Shown: piece after piece, positions 28,385-36,078 of the stretch
Layout of the letters: each line of letters starts with the position of its first letter
Position numbering within the stretch: position 1 is the stretch's first letter
Assembly: GCA_025937235.1 (NCBI GenBank)
Contig: JAICRU010000008.1
Span: 1-59,232, forward strand
Direction of reading: 5' to 3'
Source: Acidimicrobiia bacterium
Lineage (GTDB): Bacteria > Actinomycetota > Acidimicrobiia > Spongiisociales > ZC4RG35
Length of the DNA stretch: 59,232 bases
Translations under genes and position numbers: made by a program
The notes under the pieces: model-generated
The model's input: only the letters and a program-made list of their open reading frames with translations
Databases searched by the model: none
Told to the model about the DNA's origin: nothing

Positions 28385-30138
28385 GCACACTGGGTCTGGT
28401 CTGGGAGGTGATCAGGTATCGCCCCGGGCGATTCCTCTACTGCTTCGCCATGTGGACCATCGTCCACGGCCTACCGCTCGCCTTCGGCATCCTGATCGCA
28501 CAGGTCTTCGACCGGCTCGCCCAGGGCAGTCCCGTCGATGAGACCGCGTGGGCGCCCGCCATCATCTTCGCCGTCCTCGCAATCGGTCGGAACCTGGTCA
28601 TATGGCTCGGCGACATCCACTGGATCAACCATTGGCTCGAGCAGTCCCTCCAGCTGAGGCGCAACCTGCTCCGTTGGCTGATGGAGGCCCCGGGCTCACG
28701 AGTGGTGCCCTTGGCCCCAGGGCAGGCGGTCAGCACCTTCCGCGACGACGTTGACGACGTCCTCGAGTACATGGAGAACTGGGTGGACATGGGTGGCCTG
28801 CTCTTCTTCGGGATAGGGGCGATCGTGGTGATGGCGTCCATCGACGCCGGCCTCACCACGATCCTCTTGGTGCCGTTGGTACTGACGATGATCCTCACTC
28901 AGGCCCTCAGCCCGCAGATCCGAAAGCGTCGTCGGGCGATGCGGGAGTCGACCGATCGGGTGACCGGGTTCATCGGGGAGACATTCGCCGGAGTGCAGTC
29001 GATCAAGCTGGCTGCGGCCGAGGATCAGATGCTGGGCCGTCTCCACCGGCTCAACCAGACCCGACACAAAGCAGCTCTGTCCGACACCTTCCTCACCGAG
29101 GTGCTTCGTGGCGTGAACCGGAACATGTCGACCATCACCGTCGCCATTGTGCTGCTGTCCGCGGCCGGCTCCGTGAGCGAAGGAACCTTCAGCATCTTCG
29201 AATTCACCCTCTTCCTCACCTATCTGCCCCGGCTGACCGACTACATGGCCTTTGTCGGTGACATCGTCGCCCAGCATCGGAGGACCGGCGTCGCCTTCGA
29301 GCGGATCCGCTCCCTCGCAGTCGACGCCCCCGACGAGGAGCTGCTCGATCGGACCAGGGTGCCGCTGGTGGGTGACATCCCCGACATCGACCTGCCCGCC
29401 ATCGGTATCGATCCTCTGCGAAAGCTCGAGGTGCGCGGGCTGAACCACTGGTTCCCGGACGGGGGGGAGGGACTGGAGGGAGTCGATTTCGAGGTCGAGC
29501 GCGGCTCGTTCACCGTGGTCACCGGCAAGATCGGATCGGGGAAGAGCACCCTGGTCCGCGCCCTCCTCGGGCTGGTCCCTTCGGACGGGGAGGTTCGCTG
29601 GAACGGCAAGCTGGTCGAAGACCTCGCCTCGTTCTTCGTTCCGCCCCGCTCGGCCTACACGGCCCAGGTTCCCCGATTGTTCTCTGAGTCGCTCGCCGAC
29701 AACATCGCCCTCGGCCAACGGGTGGCCCGAGAGCGGCTGCGGGAGGCGGTGCAGTTGGCCGTCTTGGAGCCCGACCTGGAGCGTCTCGAGATGGGTGAGC
29801 AGACCATGGTCGGGGCCAGGGGGGTCAAGCTGTCCGGTGGCCAGGTACAGCGCTCGGCCGCAGCCCGGATGCTGGCCACCGACGCTGAGCTGTTGGTCTT
29901 CGACGACCTTTCCTCGGCCCTGGACGTGCACACCGAGACCGAGCTGTGGCGCCGGCTCCTCAGTCAGCGCGATGTGACGTGCCTGGTCGTGTCCCACCGA
30001 CGCGCCGCCCTCGCCAGGGCGGACCAGATCCTGGTCATGGACCAGGGACGAGTCATCGACCGCGGAACGCTGCCCGATCTCCTGGAGCGCTCCGAGCTGA
30101 TGCGATCGCTCTGGGCGGAGGAAGGGGACGCGGCCTAA
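28381..30138 (+). CDS. ABC exporter half-transporter (TMD-NBD) with Walker B Asp-Asp
   Basis: ATGA overlap; GKIGSGKSTLVR, KLSGGQVQRSAAARM, LLVFDDLSSALD. Confidence 0.95.
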   Translation: MSTLGLVWEVIRYRPGRFLYCFAMWTIVHGLPLAFGILIAQVFDRLAQGSPVDETAWAPAIIFAVLAIGRNLVIWLGDIHWINHWLEQSLQLRRNLLRWLMEAPGSRVVPLAPGQAVSTFRDDVDDVLEYMENWVDMGGLLFFGIGAIVVMASIDAGLTTILLVPLVLTMILTQALSPQIRKRRRAMRESTDRVTGFIGETFAGVQSIKLAAAEDQMLGRLHRLNQTRHKAALSDTFLTEVLRGVNRNMSTITVAIVLLSAAGSVSEGTFSIFEFTLFLTYLPRLTDYMAFVGDIVAQHRRTGVAFERIRSLAVDAPDEELLDRTRVPLVGDIPDIDLPAIGIDPLRKLEVRGLNHWFPDGGEGLEGVDFEVERGSFTVVTGKIGSGKSTLVRALLGLVPSDGEVRWNGKLVEDLASFFVPPRSAYTAQVPRLFSESLADNIALGQRVARERLREAVQLAVLEPDLERLEMGEQTMVGARGVKLSGGQVQRSAAARMLATDAELLVFDDLSSALDVHTETELWRRLLSQRDVTCLVVSHRRAALARADQILVMDQGRVIDRGTLPDLLERSELMRSLWAEEGDAA

Positions 30139-30983
30139 CCGGCGAAGTCCCGGACCGGGAGCCCGGCTACACCGGGCATCGTGGTGAACAGCGAGCCGGC
30201 CAAGGGGTCGTCATCGGGCTCGAGTCGCTCACGCGAGGTGGTTATGAACAGCCGATCCAGGTTGGGCCCCCCGAAACAGCAAGCCGTCACCTGGCGCGCC
30301 TCCACCTCGACCACCTCGTCCAGCTTTCCCCGATCGGTGTAACGATGCACCGCACTCCCCCCGAACAGGGCAACCCAGATCCCTCCCTCCTCGTCGACGG
30401 CGAGACCGTCCGGGCCACCGTTGTCTGCGGGGATCTCGACGAACGTGCGCCGGCCGCGCAAGCCCCGATCGGAGTCGTAGTCGAACACGGAGACCTCGTG
30501 GGTCGGGGTGTCGATGTAATAGGCCAGCGAATCGTCGGGGCTCCAGTCGAGACCGTTGGAGATGGTCACCTGCTCGAGCACCACCTCAACCTCGCCCGCG
30601 GCGTCCAGCCGATAAAGCGATCCCGCTCCGGGGTGCTGGTCGTAAGCCATCGACCCGCAGTAGAAGCGACCGTCGGGATCACAACCACCTTCGTTCATGC
30701 GGACGTCGTCATCGTCCCAGAGATCGCCGAGTCGGCGGATCGAGCCATCGGGCTCCTCGAATGCGAAGCCACGCTCGATCCCGAGCACTGCCCCGCCTCC
30801 ACGGCGGGGCCTGACGATGGCGGCGATGTCGGCCACATGACGGCGGTCGATCGAACCGTCCGGGCCCAGAGAGAGGATATCGCCATCGAGCATGTCGACC
30901 CAGCGAAGACCACCCCAGGCATCGGACCACACCGGCCCTTCACCGTGGTACACCACAGGATCGGTCAGTTGCTCGGCTTTCAC
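30135..30983 (-). CDS. SMP-30/gluconolactonase/LRE family protein
   Basis: GEGPVWSDAWGGLRWVDMLDGDI, ISNGLDWSPDDSLAYYIDT, GGPDGLAVDEEGGIWVAL metal-ligand motifs; GTG start. Confidence 0.92.
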   Translation of the reverse strand: MKAEQLTDPVVYHGEGPVWSDAWGGLRWVDMLDGDILSLGPDGSIDRRHVADIAAIVRPRRGGGAVLGIERGFAFEEPDGSIRRLGDLWDDDDVRMNEGGCDPDGRFYCGSMAYDQHPGAGSLYRLDAAGEVEVVLEQVTISNGLDWSPDDSLAYYIDTPTHEVSVFDYDSDRGLRGRRTFVEIPADNGGPDGLAVDEEGGIWVALFGGSAVHRYTDRGKLDEVVEVEARQVTACCFGGPNLDRLFITTSRERLEPDDDPLAGSLFTTMPGVAGLPVRDFAG

Positions 30984-30996
30984 TGGTGGCGAACAG

Positions 30997-31551
30997 TCAG
31001 GCCGGAGCGGGTGGCGGCACCGCGCCACTGCCGAACCGGCCAAAGGCCGCCACCAGGCGCATGACCCCGACCATGATCATCCACACGCCGGCAACGACGG
31101 CGATGACGAACAAGGTGATCTCCGGCCAGACCATGGCCACGATCCCGGCGCCGATCGAGACCAGACCCGAACCGAGCTCCCATCCCCATCCCGGGCCTCG
31201 GTCCACGATCGACTCGATGGTCTCGATCAGGCCTCCGACCACCCAGAAGACGGAGAGCACGATGACCACCGCTCCGAGGTTGCGTACCGGTCGGAGGAAC
31301 AGCGACGTCCCGGCGATGAGAGCGAGCACGCCGAAGATGACAGCGAGGACGCGCCCTTCCCCGATCTGAAAGGCGTTGACCACGAGAAGGACGCAACAGA
31401 CCAGGATCTGGATGCCGAGGAGGATCACCAGGGCCAGGATGGTCACACCTGGCCAAACCAGGGCAAGCACGCCGGCGATGATCGAAAGGATGCCAAAGGT
31501 GATCAGGGCCCACCTCGGCCATCCCAGGGAATAGGTATCGGCCTGCATCAT
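30997..31551 (-). CDS. HdeD/DUF308 family membrane protein
   Basis: Six TM segments; ALITFGILSIIAGVLALVWPGVTILALVILLGIQIL. Confidence 0.85.
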   Translation of the reverse strand: MMQADTYSLGWPRWALITFGILSIIAGVLALVWPGVTILALVILLGIQILVCCVLLVVNAFQIGEGRVLAVIFGVLALIAGTSLFLRPVRNLGAVVIVLSVFWVVGGLIETIESIVDRGPGWGWELGSGLVSIGAGIVAMVWPEITLFVIAVVAGVWMIMVGVMRLVAAFGRFGSGAVPPPAPA

Positions 31552-31659
31552 CGGACATGCTCCTCGGTTGGCTGGCGGCCGAAGCTAGCCATGACGACGA
31601 AGCCGGGCGCGCCGAACGGCGCGGTCAGGCTCGGTGAGTCCCGGCTAGCCCGTCGGCGT

Positions 31660-32301
31660 CTATCCCTCCCGACGCAGATGCTCCTCGAGAAAGCCGAGCG
31701 TCCGTGTCCAAGCCCGATCCCGGGCCTCGGGGTCGAAGGTGGCGCCATCGGGCTCGGCGAACCCGTGTCTGGTCCCGGGGATCCTCTCCACTTCGACATC
31801 GAGGTCCTCCAGACGCATCGTCGCCTCCATGAAGGCGGCCTCGTCGTCCGAGACGTATTCATCCTCCTCGGCGAGGTGGATCAGGTAGGAGGCCCTGGAG
31901 CCGGCGAAATCGATCTGCTGGCTGCCATAGAAGGACACGGCCGCATCGACCAGATCGGCGAGACGAACCGAGGCCCACAGCGCCAGAGAGCCGCCCATCC
32001 CGAAGCCGACGATCCCGATCGGGCCTTCTGTCGACTTCTCGTGGAGCAGCTTCGCCGACGACAGGACCAAGGAGGCGAGCCGGTTGGGATCGGCCTTGCC
32101 CAGGTGGTCCAGAGCCTCCTGCTCGGAGGAAGGGTGCTCGCCGAAGTTGATGTCGGGAGCCAGAACCGTGAACCCGTGATCGGCCAGATCGTCACACAGA
32201 CTCTTCACCGACTGGGTCAGTCCCCAGAAGGAATGCAGGACCAGAACGCCCGGGCCCGGCCCCGCGTCACCGGAGACGAAGTAGGCGAGATCGCGAACCA
32301 C
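31660..32301 (-). CDS. Dienelactone hydrolase-family protein lacking nucleophile Cys
   Basis: GVLVLHSFWGLT...IGIVGFGMGGSLALWAS...HLAEEDEYVSDDEAAF...PGTRHGFAEPD. Confidence 0.88.
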   Translation of the reverse strand: MVRDLAYFVSGDAGPGPGVLVLHSFWGLTQSVKSLCDDLADHGFTVLAPDINFGEHPSSEQEALDHLGKADPNRLASLVLSSAKLLHEKSTEGPIGIVGFGMGGSLALWASVRLADLVDAAVSFYGSQQIDFAGSRASYLIHLAEEDEYVSDDEAAFMEATMRLEDLDVEVERIPGTRHGFAEPDGATFDPEARDRAWTRTLGFLEEHLRREG

Positions 32302-32334
32302 GACGAGAAAATACCGGGCCTACCCTGGTACCCG

Positions 32335-33990
32335 ATGACCTCGGCGGTCGCCCCTCTTCGATACGGCTCTTTCCGCACGCTCTGGGTGGCATCGATGCTG
32401 TCCGCGTTCGGGACGTTCATCCAGAGCCTGTCGTCGGCCCAACTGATGCTGGATCTCACCGGGTCCAACACCTGGGTGGGGATGATGGTCGCCTCGACCT
32501 CGCTGCCCCTACTCTTCTTCGGCCTTGCCGCCGGGGCCCTGGCCGACATGTTCGACCGGGCCAAGCTCATGCTCCTGGCACAGGGGATCATGGGCGGGTC
32601 GGCCCTGGCGATGGCCATCCTCACCTGGACCGATGTCATCACACCGCCCTTGCTCCTCGGGCTGGGGTTCGTGCTCGGGACGGGGGTGGCCTTGAACCTA
32701 CCCACCTGGCAGGCGCTGCTCCCCGACATGGTCCCCCGGGGCCTGATCGCATCGGCAGTTGCCCTACAGTCGGCGGCGTTCAACGTCGCCCGCGCCGTGG
32801 GCCCCGCCCTGGGCGGGCTGATCTACGCGGTGTTCGGTGCTGCCGTGGGCTTTGGGGTGAATGCCCTCACCTACGGGTTCGTCATCGCCGGGCTGCTCAT
32901 GGTGATGAGCACCTTCGAACGTCGGGAGAGGGATCCCGCCCCCTTGGGCACGGCGATCCTGCTCGGCATCCGCTATGCCAGGTTCACGAGGGCATTTCGC
33001 AATCTGCTCCTCCTGGTGTCCCTATTCGCCATCACCTCATCGGTGGTGCAGTCGGTGCTACCCGGACACAACCTGGCCATCGGGGGCACACCGGGGAGTC
33101 TCGGCATCCTTCTCGGTGCCATGGGCGCCGGTGCCTTGGTAGCGACCGCGATGAGGCAACGGTTCATCGATCGCTTCCAGAATTGGGCCCCGGTGCTGAC
33201 GATCTGCTCGTTCGGCCTGGTCGGAATCGGGCTCGGGCTGTCCTCCACCATCGAGGCAGCTGTCATCTTCATGTTCTTCTCGGGTGCCTTCTGGGTGCTC
33301 ACCCTCACCAACCTCAACGCCACGGCTCAGCTCATGGCACCCGAGTGGATCCGGGGCAGGGCAATGTCGCTCTACAGCTTCTCCTTCGTCGGGATCATGC
33401 CGATCGGTTCGATCATCTCCGGGATCCTGGCCGACGCGGTCGGGACCGGCCCCGCCATCACCATCCTCTGCTCGGCCTCCGTCGTCCTCGGTGCGCTGGT
33501 GCCGCTGTTCCGGATCCCCAGCCTCGATGAGATCGAGTCCCCGGAGTTCACATCCGACCGCTCGGTCCCCTCCCATGACGAGGCGGTGGAGGGCGGGCCC
33601 GTCCTGATCCTCAACACCTGGAAGATCGACCATGAGGACTTCGACGAGTTCACCGCCGTGATGAACCTGGTCCGCCTGGTGAGGCTCCGCACCGGCGCCT
33701 ACCGATGGCGTCTCCTACGCAACGTGAGCGAGCCGACAAGGCTGACCGAGCTCTTCGCCACCGGCTCATGGGAGGAGCATCTCGCCCAACACCGAAGGAT
33801 CGACGACGCCTCGGCCGACATCATCGCCCGGGCCCGCTCCTTCGATCGCGCCGGGGGCCCGGTGACCCGTCACCTGATCTCGGTCGACGTCGAAGACCCG
33901 CCCAACTTCGACGAGCTGGTGATAACCCACGAGGCGATGCATCAGACCGACGGGTCGATTCCGACCATGGCCGATCAAGACGCAGACTGA
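32335..33990 (+). CDS. MFS transporter (MFS_3/DUF894-like) with C-terminal ABM-like extension
   Basis: 12 TM-like segments from MTSAVAPLRYGSFRTLWVASMLS; C-terminal WKIDHEDFDEFTAVMNLVRLVRLRTGAYRWRLLRNVSEPTRLTELFATGSWEEHLAQHRR. Confidence 0.92.
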   Translation: MTSAVAPLRYGSFRTLWVASMLSAFGTFIQSLSSAQLMLDLTGSNTWVGMMVASTSLPLLFFGLAAGALADMFDRAKLMLLAQGIMGGSALAMAILTWTDVITPPLLLGLGFVLGTGVALNLPTWQALLPDMVPRGLIASAVALQSAAFNVARAVGPALGGLIYAVFGAAVGFGVNALTYGFVIAGLLMVMSTFERRERDPAPLGTAILLGIRYARFTRAFRNLLLLVSLFAITSSVVQSVLPGHNLAIGGTPGSLGILLGAMGAGALVATAMRQRFIDRFQNWAPVLTICSFGLVGIGLGLSSTIEAAVIFMFFSGAFWVLTLTNLNATAQLMAPEWIRGRAMSLYSFSFVGIMPIGSIISGILADAVGTGPAITILCSASVVLGALVPLFRIPSLDEIESPEFTSDRSVPSHDEAVEGGPVLILNTWKIDHEDFDEFTAVMNLVRLVRLRTGAYRWRLLRNVSEPTRLTELFATGSWEEHLAQHRRIDDASADIIARARSFDRAGGPVTRHLISVDVEDPPNFDELVITHEAMHQTDGSIPTMADQDAD

Positions 33991-34026
33991 GCAGGGGATC
34001 CCCTCCCCGCCACGACGGCCCTCTCC

Positions 34027-34704
34027 CTACGAGGGGAGAAACCTCATCTCGCGGCGGAACTTCTTCCAGTCCGAGGACTTGGTAGACCAGAGGATGTCGA
34101 TAGCGATCATGCCCAAGCCGATGACCACGAGTGCCCAGGGCACCCAGGCCGGCACACCGGCGGCGATGGCGGCGCCGATGAAGGCGAATGGCATCACCTT
34201 GGTGACGATGGCGCCGGAAGCGTGCATCCAGGCTCGGGAGGATGCCGGTGCCCGCAAGTAGGTGGCGTAGTCGAGCTTCACACCGGGCTGTGGCTGGAGA
34301 AGGGCGCCGACGAACCAGTGGGTGAAACGCATCCCCATGAAAGTCCCAGCAGTCAGGTGGGCCAATCCGTGGGTGGTGACCAGGACGATCCCGAACCCGA
34401 AGAGGAAGGCGATCGCCGCTCCGATCCCGCCCAGGTAGTACGACCAGCCGACAAGGGCCAGTCCGACGAGAGTCGCGCCGATGGCAAGCACGTTGCCCAG
34501 CCAGATGGGGACGACGAGCAATGCCCACGTCTTGAAGGCTGCCCGATCGATGCGGGCGATCCGATCGGCATGCTCGTCGATCAGGGCCGGATCCCCCTTC
34601 ACCAGGGCAACAGCCTTCCAGAACCCGGTTGGGCCCAGCGGCTTGCCCGCGGAGGCGGCCCGTTCCGCGTCGTCCAGTATCGCCCCGACCCGCGACCGGT
34701 CCAT
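34027..34704 (-). CDS. Conserved polytopic membrane protein with HGLAH motif (M50-like, inferred)
   Basis: ILVTTHGLAHLTAGTFMGMRFTHWFVGALLQPQPGVKLDYATYLRAPASSRAWMHASGAIVTKVMP-type sequence. Confidence 0.75.
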   Translation of the reverse strand: MDRSRVGAILDDAERAASAGKPLGPTGFWKAVALVKGDPALIDEHADRIARIDRAAFKTWALLVVPIWLGNVLAIGATLVGLALVGWSYYLGGIGAAIAFLFGFGIVLVTTHGLAHLTAGTFMGMRFTHWFVGALLQPQPGVKLDYATYLRAPASSRAWMHASGAIVTKVMPFAFIGAAIAAGVPAWVPWALVVIGLGMIAIDILWSTKSSDWKKFRREMRFLPS

Positions 34705-34769
34705 AGAGGCACATCTAAGTACGGTGCTCTGGTGCAACCGGTGCATCTCTTCCGGGGTTCTTCCTCGAG

Positions 34770-35285
34770 ATGGATGAGCTGACCGCTGAGCTGGCCCGCG
34801 ACCTGGATTCCTCCTTCCCTCATCTGGTGAAGAGGGCGGGCCCCGGTCTGTACTGGGGTTTGCGACGGCTATGCGGCGATCACCAGGAGGCCGAGGACCT
34901 CACCCAAGAGACCTTCATTCGGGCCTATCGGTCGCTCAGCGAGTTCGACCGGGCCCGCTTCGCGGACCTCCGGCTCTCGCCCTGGCTGTGGACCATCGCC
35001 CTCAATCTGGGCCGCAACCACCTGCGCAACAGGTCACGACGCCCGGTCTTTGTGGAGATGACCGACCATGGGGACCATGATCCCGAGCCTCCCGATACCG
35101 CAGCATGGGATGCGCGTCTGTCAGCCCTCACGATCAACCAGCGCCGCGCGGTCGTGCTGCGCCACGTCGTGGGTCTTGGCATCGGCGAGATCGCGGAGGC
35201 AACCGGGCGACCCGAAGGGACGGTAAAGGCAGACATCCATCGTGGACTGGAACACTTGAGACGAGTGATGGAGCAAGAACGATGA
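34770..35285 (+). CDS. ECF RNA polymerase sigma factor
   Basis: LCGDHQEAEDLTQETFIRAYRSLSEFD (region 2); NQRRAVVLRHVVGLGIGEIAEATGRPEGTVKADIHRGLEHLRR (region 4). Confidence 0.94.
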   Translation: MDELTAELARDLDSSFPHLVKRAGPGLYWGLRRLCGDHQEAEDLTQETFIRAYRSLSEFDRARFADLRLSPWLWTIALNLGRNHLRNRSRRPVFVEMTDHGDHDPEPPDTAAWDARLSALTINQRRAVVLRHVVGLGIGEIAEATGRPEGTVKADIHRGLEHLRRVMEQER

Positions 35286-36037
35286 GCATCGAACAACGAC
35301 TCTCAGGGCTGGCAGGCGCACTGCCCGAGGGGATTGCCGAAGGGGTGGCCCTGGGCACCGGACTGGCCGACGGCTACGACATCTACGCCTCCCCTGTGGG
35401 CGAGGTCGTGATCACCTTCAACATCGAAGGAGTCTCGTCGGTTGATCTCGCCACGACCGGCTTCGAGGGCCGCTTCGCCTCCCGATACGGGCGACCGCTG
35501 CTTCGGGCCGAGCCCCCGCGCCAGTGGGCCAAGCACATCCCGGAGGCGATGGAGGCAGGCACGCCCGGCCGCCTCCCTGTCGATCTGAGGTCCCGCACGC
35601 CGTTCGAGGTGAAGGTGCTGCGGATCGCCGCATCCATCCCCCGAGGCGAGGTCAGGCCCTACGGATGGCTGGCTCGGGAGGCCGAGCGCCCGGACGCCGC
35701 CCGTGCCGTGGGCTCGACCATGGCCCGCAATCCCATCCCACTCATCATCCCCTGTCACCGGGTGGTGCGCTCCGACGGGCACCTCGGGGAGTACTCCCTG
35801 GGCGGCACACACAACAAGTGGGATTTGCTGCGGCGTGAGGGTGTGGATCTGGGGCATCTGGTCGAGTTGGCCGAGCACCACGTCCGGGTCCAGGCAGACC
35901 CGTCAACCGGCGTGTACTGCCACCCGACCTGTCACGTCATCCGAGCTTCGGGGCAATGGAACGTCGTCGACTTCAAGACAACCGTTGCAGCGCGGGCTGC
36001 CGGGTTCGAGCCCTGCCCGGAGTGCCGTCCCGGGTAG
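35282..36037 (+). CDS. Methylated-DNA-protein cysteine methyltransferase with C-terminal Ada-type zinc domain
   Basis: MGMT active site IPLIIPCHRVVRSDGHLGEYSLGG; C-terminal TGVYCHPTCHVIRASGQWNVVDFKTTVAARAAGFEPCPECRPG; ATGA overlap with sigma gene. Confidence 0.93.
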   Translation: MSIEQRLSGLAGALPEGIAEGVALGTGLADGYDIYASPVGEVVITFNIEGVSSVDLATTGFEGRFASRYGRPLLRAEPPRQWAKHIPEAMEAGTPGRLPVDLRSRTPFEVKVLRIAASIPRGEVRPYGWLAREAERPDAARAVGSTMARNPIPLIIPCHRVVRSDGHLGEYSLGGTHNKWDLLRREGVDLGHLVELAEHHVRVQADPSTGVYCHPTCHVIRASGQWNVVDFKTTVAARAAGFEPCPECRPG

Positions 36038-36046
36038 GGATGGTTG

Positions 36047-36065
36047 ACCCGGGCCTGGCCCGGGT
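36047..36065. promoter_or_regulatory. 8-bp perfect inverted repeat ACCCGGGC-CTG-GCCCGGGT upstream of tkt
   Basis: Lies between TTGACC (36044-36049) and TACCCT (36065-36070). Confidence 0.55.
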
Positions 36066-36078
36066 ACCCTCGCCGACC

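Noticed and set aside
28696-29997. 433-aa minus ORF
   Set aside because: Shadow ORF of the second ABC half-transporter.
31608-31623. CGCGCC-GAAC-GGCGCG hairpin between the DLH and HdeD genes
   Set aside because: Short GC-only stem expected by chance at this composition; kept only as a weak terminator possibility.
30892-32334. N-terminal 481 residues of the 1032-aa ORF
   Set aside because: Overlaps SMP-30, HdeD and DLH genes antisense; the real MFS start is ATG 32335 with TACCCT 8 nt upstream.
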